From Akkermansia sp. (lineage in GTDB: Bacteria; Verrucomicrobiota; Verrucomicrobiia; Verrucomicrobiales; Akkermansiaceae), in contig JAFSFD010000014.1 in the NCBI GenBank assembly GCA_017435365.1, forward strand, positions 1 to 64,000: a DNA stretch of 64,000 nucleotides. Direction: 5' to 3'. Below are positions 42,203-50,427 of this stretch, piece after piece. Position numbers and translations under genes: made by a program. Numbering within the stretch: position 1 is the stretch's first letter; every line of letters starts with the position of its first letter. The notes beneath the pieces were generated by a model, which was given only the letters and a program-made list of their open reading frames with translations, had not been told where the DNA came from and did not search any database.

Positions 42203-43752
42203 TTCTTCTTTTTAGCGTTGCGGTTCTGGCGGGCAGCCTTGCGGAGCGAATCGGGCAGGGGGGCGCCCTCCTTCTGGCCGTACAGGGCCTCGATGTCGTC
42301 CAGATAGCGGCTCATGGCTGTATCCGGGCCCGGGTGCTCGCGGCGCAGCAGCTGCATCGTCTCCAGATACGAATCGAAACTGCGCCCGCGTTCCTGCCCG
42401 GTGAAGGTGATTTCGAACCAGTCCAGGTAATCGCGCCCGCGGATGGCGGCAGAGTAATACGCGCGGCGCAGTTCCTGCAGCGGCCCCAGGCTGCTCTGCA
42501 CCTCGTCCGGGTGGGCGCCGTCTGCCAGCTGGCCGATGACCCGGCAATACTCCGTCACGATGGAGCGGTAACCCGGGAAGCAGGTGTGGCTCAGCGAGAC
42601 AAGCCGCGCGATGGCCGGCTGAATCAGCCGCCGCCAGTTCGGCAGCTCCACCAGCGCGTAGGCATCATCGAGCGAGACAGGGCGCGGCACCTCCGTCTCC
42701 GGGTCGAAATACATGATGGTGAGGGCCTCCTGCAGCATCTTCTCCGTTTCCAGCGGGGCCATGGCCTCTGCCGCGCGGGGCAGGGCCAGGTGAGCCAGCT
42801 CGATGGCCCACCATTTGTTCAGCAGCGAACTATCCACCCCCAGCTCGTGGAAATGCTCCGTAATCGTCTCCACCGGGGTGCCATCCGCCGTGGCGGCGTT
42901 TTCCAGCAGGTTCTTCAGCTGGTCGATTCCGCCCTCGCGGTCAATCAGGCTCATGAGCAGCACGCCGCACGAAACTTCATACACCTGGCGGCTGGCGGCA
43001 TCCAGCTTCTCCGGCTCCGCCACGGAAATCATCTCTTCCGGCGAGAGCATCTCGGCCCGCTGGAACAGCTGCTGGTACACCCGGCGCTCCGCGCGGCCAT
43101 TCTTCCACAGCACCGCCTGCTGCAAGCCCGCCACCAGCCAGCCCGGCAGCCCGATGTCATCCGGGTACGCGCCCGGATCCAGATCCCGCAGCACGTATTC
43201 GTACAGAATCATCGTGATGATGGCCTTGTCCATGCGGTCCAAGTCGATACCGCCGCCCGGGTAAATGCGCACCTGGAAGTTCGGCTGCCCATCGATGATG
43301 TTGATACGCGTGCGGATGGGATTCAGCGAGGGACGGTCCGTGCTCTTGCCCAGCAGGCGTATGGAAATGAGGTGCTTGTGCTTCTTTTCCAGCTGCAGCA
43401 GCTTGCAGACCTGGGCGTACAGGTCATCCGCCCGCGAGGCGATGGCGCCCATGCGCAGCGAATCGCCGCCGCTCACGGAGAAAAGCTTGCTGTGCGAAAT
43501 CACGTGTTCATCCACATCCGGCAGGTAGCCGTTGTGCTGCGCATTCGCCATGGCCACTGCCGCCGCCTTGCGGTCCGGGGTGATGCCGCGCGCAGCCGCC
43601 TCCCGCAGCACGGCATCCTCCTCTGCCTTCCAGTCGATTTCCTCGGCAGCAGCCGGCGCCTCCGGCGCAGGCTCCGCCCCCGGCTGCGGCTCCTGCGCCA
43701 CAGCCAGCAGGGAAAGCGGCATAAGCACCGCCACTGCCTTGCGGTAAGTCAT
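42199..43752 (-). CDS. secreted peptidase-MA-like pseudoenzyme
   Basis: A 517-residue protein with a signal peptide ([20 protein letters not shown]) and an Ala/Pro/Glu linker. The layout recalls the peptidase MA gluzincin fold: [15 protein letters not shown] where HExxH should be, followed by LPGWLVAGL where these enzymes have LPxWLxEG. Both metal-binding His residues and the Glu of WLxEG are replaced, so catalysis is unlikely. The ATG at 43752 follows a -10 box by 10 nt. First gene of the rnhB-yraN operon. Confidence 0.6.
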   Translation of the reverse strand: MTYRKAVAVLMPLSLLAVAQEPQPGAEPAPEAPAAAEEIDWKAEEDAVLREAAARGITPDRKAAAVAMANAQHNGYLPDVDEHVISHSKLFSVSGGDSLRMGAIASRADDLYAQVCKLLQLEKKHKHLISIRLLGKSTDRPSLNPIRTRINIIDGQPNFQVRIYPGGGIDLDRMDKAIITMILYEYVLRDLDPGAYPDDIGLPGWLVAGLQQAVLWKNGRAERRVYQQLFQRAEMLSPEEMISVAEPEKLDAASRQVYEVSCGVLLMSLIDREGGIDQLKNLLENAATADGTPVETITEHFHELGVDSSLLNKWWAIELAHLALPRAAEAMAPLETEKMLQEALTIMYFDPETEVPRPVSLDDAYALVELPNWRRLIQPAIARLVSLSHTCFPGYRSIVTEYCRVIGQLADGAHPDEVQSSLGPLQELRRAYYSAAIRGRDYLDWFEITFTGQERGRSFDSYLETMQLLRREHPGPDTAMSRYLDDIEALYGQKEGAPLPDSLRKAARQNRNAKKKK

Positions 43753-43762
43753 CTTATCCCCC

Positions 43763-43791
43763 ATGCTAACAAATCCCCTTCCGCTCCGCAA
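43763..43791 (-). promoter_or_regulatory. promoter of the rnhB-yraN operon
   Basis: Minus strand TTGCGG (43791-43786), 17-bp spacer, TAGCAT (43768-43763), 10 nt before the ATG at 43752. The intervening GGGGGA is one of the few Shine-Dalgarno-like purine runs in the window. Confidence 0.5.
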
Positions 43792-43852
43792 GTGCGGAGA
43801 TGGACATACGCCCCTGAAGAGCGGAATTCTTTCGAGTTAAAACCGATTCGCC

Positions 43853-43878
43853 ATCAGAGCACGGGCCTCCAGTCCCGT
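43853..43878. repeat. REP-like palindrome, copy B
   Basis: ATCAGAGCACGGGCCTCCAG followed by TCCCGT, the same element as at 41121 and 47667. It sits between the pseudoenzyme promoter and the end of the integrase gene. Confidence 0.65.
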
Positions 43879-43911
43879 AAACTTCGATTCATCGGCTTTT
43901 GTCCGGAAAAG

Positions 43912-44922
43912 TCACGCCGCCTGTGTCCAGAACCTTTTGGCATTCACCACGCCGCGTTGATCCACGTAGCGAGTGCGGAGTAGTGTCGAATCCCGGTGCC
44001 CGATTTCACATTGCAGCTCGGAGAAAGAGCGAAAGTGGCTCAGGTGATAGCTCGCGAAGGTGTGGCGCAGCGCATCCGGGCTCCATCGGTGGGCTCCTTC
44101 CCACCCCGCCTTCTGTCGCAGAAGTCGCCAGTGTTTCAACCAATTGGTTGGGCAGATGAAGGAATTGGCGGCGCCTTGTCTTGCCCTGAGTATGTGCAGC
44201 AGAGGCGCGTGTATGCTTACTCGGCGAGCCCCACCGGTCTTGCTGTGCCGGGGCTGGATGTATATGGCACAGTTGCTCAGATCAACCTGGTCCCATGTGA
44301 GTCGGGCCACTTCGTGCGGCCGGATGCCGGCATAGAGCATCATGCCGACAGCGGCCAGGCAATTCCCACCTTCGTGTTTTCGGGCTGTGTTCATGATGTT
44401 TGTGATTTCTTCAGGTGTCAGAATAGGAAGTCTGCCTTCCTGAACTCTCGGTGCCTCTACTGACGAAACGGGATTTGCATCGCACCATCCCTTCCGTATG
44501 GCTGTGGAAAAGACCCCGCTGAGAATAGCGCGTGCTTTTCTCCGCTGGTGCAGGGAGTCAAAGGCCTTTTCCAACCATGCTGCACATTCTGCACTGCGAA
44601 TGCTGCGCACCCGTCGCTTCGCCAGTTCCGGATTCTGGCGTATCAACCGCTTGCAGAAATAACGGAAGTCCACCAGCGTGCGAACCCTGCGCCCTTTTCT
44701 TGCCTCCAGTGCCGCTTCAACAGCTTTGGTGAAACTCACCGTCTTCTCTTGCCTCCTTAGTTCCTGTTCCCCCGCATTCAGACATTTACGAGTCCTGAGT
44801 ATCTGCCCCCTGCCTTTTTCCAGTGCGTCCTTTGCTACCAGCGCCGCTTCGATGATATTTACTCCCGTGTTCTTCAAAATAATGACCGCTGCATATTCTT
44901 CTTCGGTTACTTCGTGATTCAT
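43912..44922 (-). CDS. tyrosine recombinase / integrase
   Basis: A 336-residue integrase. Catalytic residues are Arg201 (AGIRPHEVARL), Lys228 (HSKTGGA), Arg286 (DALRHTFASYH), His309 (EIGHRD) and Tyr319. The usual first His of H-x-x-R is Asp283, which I believe also occurs in some Verrucomicrobiota integrases. The N-terminal half holds the core DNA-binding domain (about 65-165). ATG 44922 (MNHEVTEEE) is preferred to 44967. It could have moved the acyltransferase next to it; attachment sites were not found. Confidence 0.85.
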   Translation of the reverse strand: MNHEVTEEEYAAVIILKNTGVNIIEAALVAKDALEKGRGQILRTRKCLNAGEQELRRQEKTVSFTKAVEAALEARKGRRVRTLVDFRYFCKRLIRQNPELAKRRVRSIRSAECAAWLEKAFDSLHQRRKARAILSGVFSTAIRKGWCDANPVSSVEAPRVQEGRLPILTPEEITNIMNTARKHEGGNCLAAVGMMLYAGIRPHEVARLTWDQVDLSNCAIYIQPRHSKTGGARRVSIHAPLLHILRARQGAANSFICPTNWLKHWRLLRQKAGWEGAHRWSPDALRHTFASYHLSHFRSFSELQCEIGHRDSTLLRTRYVDQRGVVNAKRFWTQAA

Positions 44923-45022
44923 GGATTGAATTGTAGTTGAGGTTTCTAAATGGGTATTCAAGCACAAAAATGCCTTTTACGTAATTAAAAAGTGAGAGGG
45001 GGTACAGAGTTCCATAAAATGG

Positions 45023-46159
45023 ATGAATTACCGTTTTGTAATCTATTTATTATGTTTATGTAGCATCTATATACTTGCCCATTTAGAATGGGTAATATAT
45101 GGGGCTATGAGTAAACAAATGTCTGTGACTCCACGCAAGGAACAGGGAAAAAGTTATTCTATCATCTTTGATTATCTTCGGGCATTTGCCATGTTGGGTG
45201 TTCTGGCTGTGCATTTGTCCCAGCAGTTCCCTATGCCTCGGCTGATGAAAGAAGTTGCAGGTATGGGAGCTTTTTGTGTCCAGATTTTTTTCGTTATCAG
45301 TGCTTATCTGGGCTGTTCTTATTTTTTCAGGCCGGGTGCGACAATTGGTCAATACTACAGGAAACGGGCTCTTCGTATATTACCCACCTACTACGCAGCA
45401 ATAGTGGCTGCCATGGTGTACATCGAGTTCTTTACGAAAGGGTATAACGCCGATGTATTCCACCTGGGGTGGTTGCGTTATTTCCTTGGACTCAACACAA
45501 TTTTGCCGTCCGTTGACTTCTGGCAGTGGAATAATGCGTTTGGCTTCTGGACAATGACCAATTTCATTGTCTTCTATGCAATCATTCCGATGGTTATCAA
45601 GTTTGTTGACACTTGGAGAAAAAGTGTGGCCCTTTTCCTCCTCTGTTATATTGCTGCAGTAATTGTACGTCTGCTTATAAAGTTCTATATTTCCGAGGCT
45701 CCTTTTCATCAACTTGATTCTATGTTGATGTGGAGTCCTCTGGTGCAGATGCAGCACTTTGCTCTGGGTATGATGACTTATTTCGCGGTGCGAGACAGTA
45801 AGACAAGCCTTGCGGCTATTATGCTTATCTGCATGGCAATGCTACCCTGCGGATTTTGCCCGCCCCCGATGCTTTTTGCAATTCTGACGTGTCTTTTCAT
45901 TCTTTCAGTTAAAGAGAGAGATGTGAATATAATGGGCGCTCCCAGAAAATGCTTGCAATTTGTTGCAAAATACAGCTTTCACGTTTATTTGACTCACCTT
46001 TTAGCATTAGCGATAGGTCAGCAGATAGCAGTTGCACTCTGCGCACCTTCGACTGTCTGCTTTTATATGGTCAAACTTTTCGTGTTTATCGTGGCCACGT
46101 TATTGTTCTGTTGTTTCTTGGAGCTTGCGCAGAGAACTGCCAATAAACTATTTTCATAA
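45023..46159 (+). CDS. acyltransferase-3 family membrane protein
   Basis: A 378-residue OafA/NolL-type membrane acyltransferase, expected to acetylate a surface polysaccharide. The family opening IFDYLRAFAMLGVLAVHLSQ (near residues 48-67, with the key Arg and His) and FFVISAYLGCSYFFRP are present, followed by about eight to ten hydrophobic helices. It is more AT-rich than its neighbours, suggesting transfer. The start is uncertain: the ATG at 45107 (MSKQMSV) would remove an N-terminal hydrophobic segment and follows a TAATAT box by 8 nt. Confidence 0.8.
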   Translation: MNYRFVIYLLCLCSIYILAHLEWVIYGAMSKQMSVTPRKEQGKSYSIIFDYLRAFAMLGVLAVHLSQQFPMPRLMKEVAGMGAFCVQIFFVISAYLGCSYFFRPGATIGQYYRKRALRILPTYYAAIVAAMVYIEFFTKGYNADVFHLGWLRYFLGLNTILPSVDFWQWNNAFGFWTMTNFIVFYAIIPMVIKFVDTWRKSVALFLLCYIAAVIVRLLIKFYISEAPFHQLDSMLMWSPLVQMQHFALGMMTYFAVRDSKTSLAAIMLICMAMLPCGFCPPPMLFAILTCLFILSVKERDVNIMGAPRKCLQFVAKYSFHVYLTHLLALAIGQQIAVALCAPSTVCFYMVKLFVFIVATLLFCCFLELAQRTANKLFS

Positions 46160-46177
46160 CCGGCAAATGCTGTCGGC

Positions 46178-46206
46178 TTGACTATCTTGTCACCAAGGCG
46201 TAAACT
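46178..46206 (+). promoter_or_regulatory. nnrD/E promoter, leaderless
   Basis: TTGACT at 46178-46183, 17-bp spacer, TAAACT at 46201-46206, 6 nt before the ATG at 46213. Confidence 0.75.
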
Positions 46207-46212
46207 GGCAGC

Positions 46213-47643
46213 ATGAAGATTTGCACCAGCCGGAGCGTGCGTGACGCCGAACAAGCTCTCTTTGCCAGCGGGGAAGTGACCTCCCTGGCGCTCATGAACA
46301 CCGTCATCGACCGCCTGTGGCACGCGTGCTGCACCGAGCCGCTGCTGCGCGGGTTCTCGCCCACCCGCGTGGTGGTCTATGCGGGCAGCGGCAACAACGC
46401 CGGCGATGCCATCGGCCTGGCGGCTCGCTTTGCCTGCCCCATCACCCTGCGCTGCGCCGGCACCCTGGCGCCCGATGCCGCTGCCCAGCTCAGCGGCCGC
46501 GAGGAGGAAGCGGCCACCGCCCCTGCGCCGCAGGAAGGGCTGCTCATCATCGATGGTCTGCTGGGCAGCGGTGCCGTGGGCGAGCTGCGCCCGGCCTATG
46601 CCGCCCTGGTGCGCGAGCTGAATGAGCTCCGCGCCGCCAGCCCCCGCAGCCTTACCCTGGCCATCGACATCCCCACCGGGCTGGATTCCGATACCGGTGC
46701 CCACGGGGCCGATGTGGTGCTGGCGGATGCCACCGCCACCATCGGCGGCGTGAAACCCGGGCTCCTGGCCGATGGCGCAGAGGACGCCGTGGGTCGCCTC
46801 ATCTGCATCCCCCTGCCGGAGGTCGGTGAGCTGCCTGCGGCGGATCCCGCCCGTGTGGCCGATGCTGCGGAACTCACCCCGCTGCTGCCGCGCCGCGCCT
46901 ACTCCTGCTTCAAGAACCGCGCCGGGCGCGTGGCCATTGTGGCCGGCAGCGTGGGCATGGCCGGTGCCGCGCAGATGTGTGCGGAAGCCGCCCTGGCTGC
47001 CGGGGCAGGGCTGGTGGTGCTCTACTGTCTGCCGCCGGTGTACCCCATACTCGCCGCGCGCGTGGCCCCGGAAATCATGGTGCGCCCCGTCGGCTCCTAT
47101 GCCGATATCCACGAACCCGATGCCCGCGCCCTCGTCATCGGCCCCGGCCTGGGCGAGGTGCAGCCCGTGGCTGCGGAATCCCTGCGCCGCCTGGCCAGCG
47201 AATTCGCCGGCACCGTCGTGCTCGATGCCGATGGCCTGAACACCGCCGCCGCCTGTGGCTGGCAGCCGCAGCCCCACTGGGTGCTCACACCGCACCCCGG
47301 CGAAATGCGGCGGCTCGACCCGCGCCCCGCCACCACCCGCCGCGAAACCGTGGCCCGCTACCTGGCGGAGCACCCCTGCATCCTCCTGCTCAAAGGCGCC
47401 CGCACCATCATTTCCGATGGTGAGCATACCCTCTACAACACCACCGGTGGCCCCTACATGGCCAACGGCGGGCAGGGCGATGTGCTCGCCGGCACCATCG
47501 GCGCCCTGGCCGCCCAGGGCCTGCCTCCCTTCCGCGCCGCTGCTGCCGGTGCCTGGGCCTGCGGCCTTGCCGCCGAACGCGCCTGGGCCGCCGCCGGCTA
47601 TCCCATAGCCATACCCGCCAGCCGTGTTATTCAGTTTTTGTGA
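46213..47643 (+). CDS. nnr: bifunctional NAD(P)HX epimerase/dehydratase
   Basis: A 476-residue repair enzyme that rescues hydrated NADH and NADPH. Residues 1-220 form the YjeF-N epimerase domain (VVVYAGSGNNAGDAIGLA, IDIPTGLDSDTG). The rest is the ribokinase-like ADP-dependent dehydratase (RAGRVAIVAGSVGMAGAA, VIGPGLG, VLDADGLN, LTPHPGEM, KGARTIISDG, NGGQGDVLAGTIGA). Both domains look complete. It is GC-rich, unlike the acyltransferase just upstream. Confidence 0.95.
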   Translation: MKICTSRSVRDAEQALFASGEVTSLALMNTVIDRLWHACCTEPLLRGFSPTRVVVYAGSGNNAGDAIGLAARFACPITLRCAGTLAPDAAAQLSGREEEAATAPAPQEGLLIIDGLLGSGAVGELRPAYAALVRELNELRAASPRSLTLAIDIPTGLDSDTGAHGADVVLADATATIGGVKPGLLADGAEDAVGRLICIPLPEVGELPAADPARVADAAELTPLLPRRAYSCFKNRAGRVAIVAGSVGMAGAAQMCAEAALAAGAGLVVLYCLPPVYPILAARVAPEIMVRPVGSYADIHEPDARALVIGPGLGEVQPVAAESLRRLASEFAGTVVLDADGLNTAAACGWQPQPHWVLTPHPGEMRRLDPRPATTRRETVARYLAEHPCILLLKGARTIISDGEHTLYNTTGGPYMANGGQGDVLAGTIGALAAQGLPPFRAAAAGAWACGLAAERAWAAAGYPIAIPASRVIQFL

Positions 47644-47666
47644 ACGGAACCCAGGCGGTGAATTCC

Positions 47667-47734
47667 ATCGGAGCACGGGACTTCAGTCCCGAAATCACGG
47701 TGCACATAATCGGACTGAAGTCCCGTGCCCCGAT
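47667..47734. repeat. REP-like inverted pair, copies C1 and C2
   Basis: ATCGGAGCACGGGACTTCAG plus TCCCG (47667-47691) is followed by its inverted copy (47711-47734) after 19 bp, a BIME-like arrangement that can fold as one large hairpin or two small ones. It lies just downstream of nnr and may act as a terminator. Confidence 0.75.
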
Positions 47735-47754
47735 AGAGTTTCCCCATAAAAGCA

Positions 47755-47780
47755 GAACGGGCACCTTCCGGTGTCCGTTC
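47755..47780 (+). other. hairpin
   Basis: GAACGGGCACC (47755-47765) pairs with GGTGTCCGTTC (47770-47780). A further stem AAGCCCC/GGGGCTT lies at 47827-47855 with CTTAT after it. Either could end the nnr transcript. Confidence 0.55.
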
Positions 47781-48037
47781 GCTCTCTCTAATCAACTCTG
47801 AAACTACATGAAAAAGACTTTTAAGTAAGCCCCATATAATCGCGCGCCGGGGCTTCTTATGCAGGTATAGATGCACCCCGGTGGAAAAACGTTCAAACAA
47901 ATAGCAAAAAAATTAAATTTTGTTACCCCGTTCCCCGAATTTCCCGAAATAACGCCCTATTCTGTCCATCTTTCCACATAAAAATTCCCCAAAGAAAATC
48001 ACCCACACGCCGGCTTGCCAGCGGGAACTCATTACTT

Positions 48038-48072
48038 CGTAACTCGTAACTCGTAACTCGTAATTCGTACTT
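48038..48072. repeat. 7-bp tandem repeat, five units
   Basis: Five head-to-tail units CGTAACT, CGTAACT, CGTAACT, CGTAATT, CGTACTT end two bases before the rnz stop codon. With the REP pair and hairpins, this is all I see in the 430-bp gap at 47644-48073. Confidence 0.85.
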
Positions 48073-48073
48073 C

Positions 48074-48994
48074 TCATTCGCTTTCAGCGAATTGAAGCGT
48101 CTTCACCCAGCCATCCCGCGGCACCTGCGTGTTCGGGAAGATGGCGCGGGCCACATCGCGATACGCCTTCGGATTCGGCAAGCTGGGGCTGAAATGCGTG
48201 AGCCACAGCTCCTTCACCCCGCCGGCCTCTGCCGCCAGACGCGCCGCCTCGCTGAACAGCATGTGACGATTCTCGCGCGCCTTCGGCAGCATCTCATCCT
48301 CGCCATACATCCCCTCGCAGATAAACAAATCCGAATCCGCCGCCGCCGCCGCAATCGCCGGCACCGGGCGCGTATCCGTGCAATAGGTCAGCTTCAGCCC
48401 CTTGCGCGGCGGCCCCAGCACCATATCCGGCGTAAAGATGCGCCCCTCGTGCTCAATCGTCTCGCCCTTCTTCTGCAGGCGGCCCCAGAACTCCATCGGA
48501 ATCCCCTGTTCGCGGGCGCGCTGTGCATCGAACTTGCCCGCGCGCGGCAGCGTGAAACTGTAGCCATAGCACGGCACCCCGTGCTGCACCTGGAACGCGT
48601 GAATATCGCAATCCCGGAAAAACATCGTCTCCTCCGGCGTCTCCAGCTCGCTCACCCGGATATCGAACGGCAGGTTCGGCGCAATCGTCCGCAGCGCATG
48701 CACCACACGCTCCGTCCCCACCGGCCCGATGATGGAAAGCTCCTCCTCGCGGCCCATGTTGCCCATCGTCAGCAGCAGCCCCGGCAGCCCCGAAACGTGG
48801 TCTGCGTGCAGATGCGTCAGCAGAATCTTATCCACCGGCTTCAGACTCATCCCCACGCGCTGCGCCGCAATCTGAGTCCCCTCGCCGCAATCAATCAGCA
48901 CGCCATGCCCCTGGTAGCGCACCATCAGCGAGGTGAGCCATCGATTCACCAGCGGCAGCGTCCCGCCGGTTCCCAGAAGACAAATATCCAGCAC
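48074..48994 (-). CDS. rnz: ribonuclease Z (tRNA 3' processing)
   Basis: A 306-residue metallo-beta-lactamase-fold RNase Z that trims tRNA 3' trailers. THLHADHVSGLPGLL gives the zinc ligands (His61, His63, Asp65, His66). Other ligands are in the ICEGMYG and LWLTHFSP segments. The start codon is GTG at 48994 (LDICLLGTGG follows), as no ATG is available in frame. At least tRNA-Thr in this window lacks an encoded CCA, which fits a need for 3' maturation. Confidence 0.9.
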   Translation of the reverse strand: MLDICLLGTGGTLPLVNRWLTSLMVRYQGHGVLIDCGEGTQIAAQRVGMSLKPVDKILLTHLHADHVSGLPGLLLTMGNMGREEELSIIGPVGTERVVHALRTIAPNLPFDIRVSELETPEETMFFRDCDIHAFQVQHGVPCYGYSFTLPRAGKFDAQRAREQGIPMEFWGRLQKKGETIEHEGRIFTPDMVLGPPRKGLKLTYCTDTRPVPAIAAAAADSDLFICEGMYGEDEMLPKARENRHMLFSEAARLAAEAGGVKELWLTHFSPSLPNPKAYRDVARAIFPNTQVPRDGWVKTLQFAESE

Positions 48995-49074
48995 ACACGC
49001 AGTTTCTCATATCCCCCGCCCCATTGTCAAGAATGATGCGCGACACACCAGAATGAGGCTGTTACTTTTCCTGT

Positions 49075-49169
49075 CCGTGAGCCGAAGGCTCACGGATATC
49101 GTCCTGCCGCAGGCAGGATATCGTCCACGCGCAGCGTGGATATCGTCTTGCCGCAGGCAAGATATCGTT
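49075..49169. repeat. array of four hairpins with GATATCG linkers
   Basis: Four small perfect hairpins lie about 22 bp apart: CCGTGAGCC-gaa-GGCTCACGG, CCTGCC-gca-GGCAGG, CCACGC-gca-GCGTGG and CTTGCC-gca-GGCAAG. Each is followed by GATATCGT. Arm sequences vary but remain self-complementary, while the linker and trinucleotide loop are kept. A sister array in reverse orientation is at 63780. Confidence 0.85.
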
Positions 49170-49245
49170 CTTTCCGCTCCACATTTTTTCCTGCAATCAA
49201 CCACCCGTTGGGAAAAATCTCTCCCACCCTGAAATAATCAGCGCT

Positions 49246-49363
49246 CTTATTTTAATCAGCGGTCCGAAATTAAAATAACGCAGCCCCTTATTTTAACTTC
49301 CCCGCCACAAATCGGGAGTAAATCGACCTCAATTCCCGAAATTCGGGAATCCTATACTCCCGA
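49246..49363. repeat. nested inverted repeats
   Basis: TTATTTTAAT/ATTAAAATAA (49246-49255 with 49268-49277); an outer pair TCGGGAGTA (49312-49320) with TACTCCCGA (49355-49363), enclosing an inner ATTCCCGAA-A-TTCGGGAAT (49332-49350). Confidence 0.8.
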
Positions 49364-49685
49364 ATTTTGGAGTTTATTTATCGCATTGTAATAATTGAAC
49401 GAAAAATCATGGGCAAAAAGAGGGGATGCGAATTTGTTAGATGGGCAAGAAGAGAGGGAGGCAGTTTGTGGGGTAGGCGGGGCGGTAGGTCGGGAGCGGC
49501 GAAGTGAAGCGCCGGGCGGGGATACCCCCCCGGAGCGGGGACGGCGGCGGGTCGCAAAGCTCGCCGCAGGGGGGAGCCGTTGATGAGCCCTGGGTGGGCG
49601 TAGATTCATCGAAGCCCCCTCGGCTCTTTGCCACGGTCGCGGCTGCCCGGCGGGCTTGCCACGCCGGAGCGGCTAAACGCCGCGG

Positions 49686-49770
49686 TGGCGGGAGCTTCAC
49701 ACATCCCCGAAGGCCTCGGCGAAGGCTTGCCGAAGACGGGAAAATCCCACTTTCAACATTCAACATCATC
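49686..49770 (+). repeat. 85-bp direct repeat, copy 1
   Basis: Shares ACACATCCCCGAAGGCCTCG, the following GCGAAGGCTTGCCGAAGACG and a CAACAT-rich end with copy 2 at 51471. The two copies are in the same orientation and bracket the two-gene cassette 49936-51255. Confidence 0.8.
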
Positions 49771-49935
49771 CACCCCCTTCGTGGCGGAACGGTTTGCGGG
49801 GGGCCTGCGGGCCTGGGGGCTGTTAGTCGAATGACGGCCAATATAACTCGCTTACTGGTGACTTTTATGTGAGAATACACTCCGAAGGCAGATTTTATCG
49901 TTTGCTTAAATTATCAACAACTAACCCACAAAGAA

Positions 49936-50427
49936 ATGAATTATCAGATCCCCTCAGGCTGTTGTTCTCTTGTCGATTTTCTCCGTTCTCATAAGAAATA
50001 TAAAGGCATTATGGATTTGAATCAGATGCCATCTATAGCTAAAATGTTAGAAAGCAAAGAGGAAGAGAAAAGAAAACGAATAGCTGCTGCGCTCGACCGA
50101 CTTGCGATGTGGAGTGTAGGATTGACCATGGTTCCGATTCTGCCAGTGATGCGAGAATCGTTAGAGGGCATGCTGGGCGTGCTCATGGTTGAAATTCGCG
50201 CAGGCTCCAGCAAGCAGTATATAAAGTCTACGATCGCAGCAACAAAATTAGCATTGCACGAGAAGAAAATGGAGACAGACTGGCTGACCGATGAACAGAA
50301 GGAGTTCCTCGGGAAGGAAATCGATTTGGTGACTGACGCAATAGAGCTGAGTTTAGATAATTCCCTGTTTATAGACTGGAGCAATCTTCTGGAAAATAGA
50401 CGCCAAACACTGAGCATGCAGGTGTGA
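49936..50427 (+). CDS. hypothetical protein in cassette
   Basis: A 163-residue, AT-rich gene not recognised. The protein is mostly helical with a charged SKEEEKRKRIAAALDRLAMW helix (about residues 40-59), a mildly hydrophobic stretch after it and an acidic C-terminal half. It contains two adjacent Cys near residue 9. It is tail-to-tail with the HEPN-like gene (stops abut at 50427/50428). Confidence 0.55.
   Translation: MNYQIPSGCCSLVDFLRSHKKYKGIMDLNQMPSIAKMLESKEEEKRKRIAAALDRLAMWSVGLTMVPILPVMRESLEGMLGVLMVEIRAGSSKQYIKSTIAATKLALHEKKMETDWLTDEQKEFLGKEIDLVTDAIELSLDNSLFIDWSNLLENRRQTLSMQV

Larger units (their letters stand above)
48995..49935. other. 940-bp repeat-rich intergenic region
   Basis: No convincing gene. 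In order it holds a hairpin array (49075-49169), nested inverted repeats (49246-49363), a G-rich, compositionally odd stretch (about 49437-49690) and the first copy of an 85-bp direct repeat (49686-49770). Open frames here are GC artefacts without start signals. Confidence 0.7.

Noticed and set aside
43912-44922. The integrase as the integrase of the podovirus-like module.
   Set aside because: yraN, rnhB and a further gene with normal composition lie between them, and the integrase faces a different neighbour; no attachment repeats link the two.
47631-47900. An 89-codon minus-strand frame across the REP pair.
   Set aside because: It reads through palindromic repeats and hairpins and shows no protein-like conservation.
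49075-49169. CRISPR array.
   Set aside because: The constant part is only about 9 bp and the 'spacers' are 12-18-bp palindromes; no cas genes are nearby.
49437-49880. Overlapping open frames on both strands in the G-rich stretch.
   Set aside because: Composition-driven, several overlapping frames at once, no start signals, and part of the sequence is a dispersed repeat.
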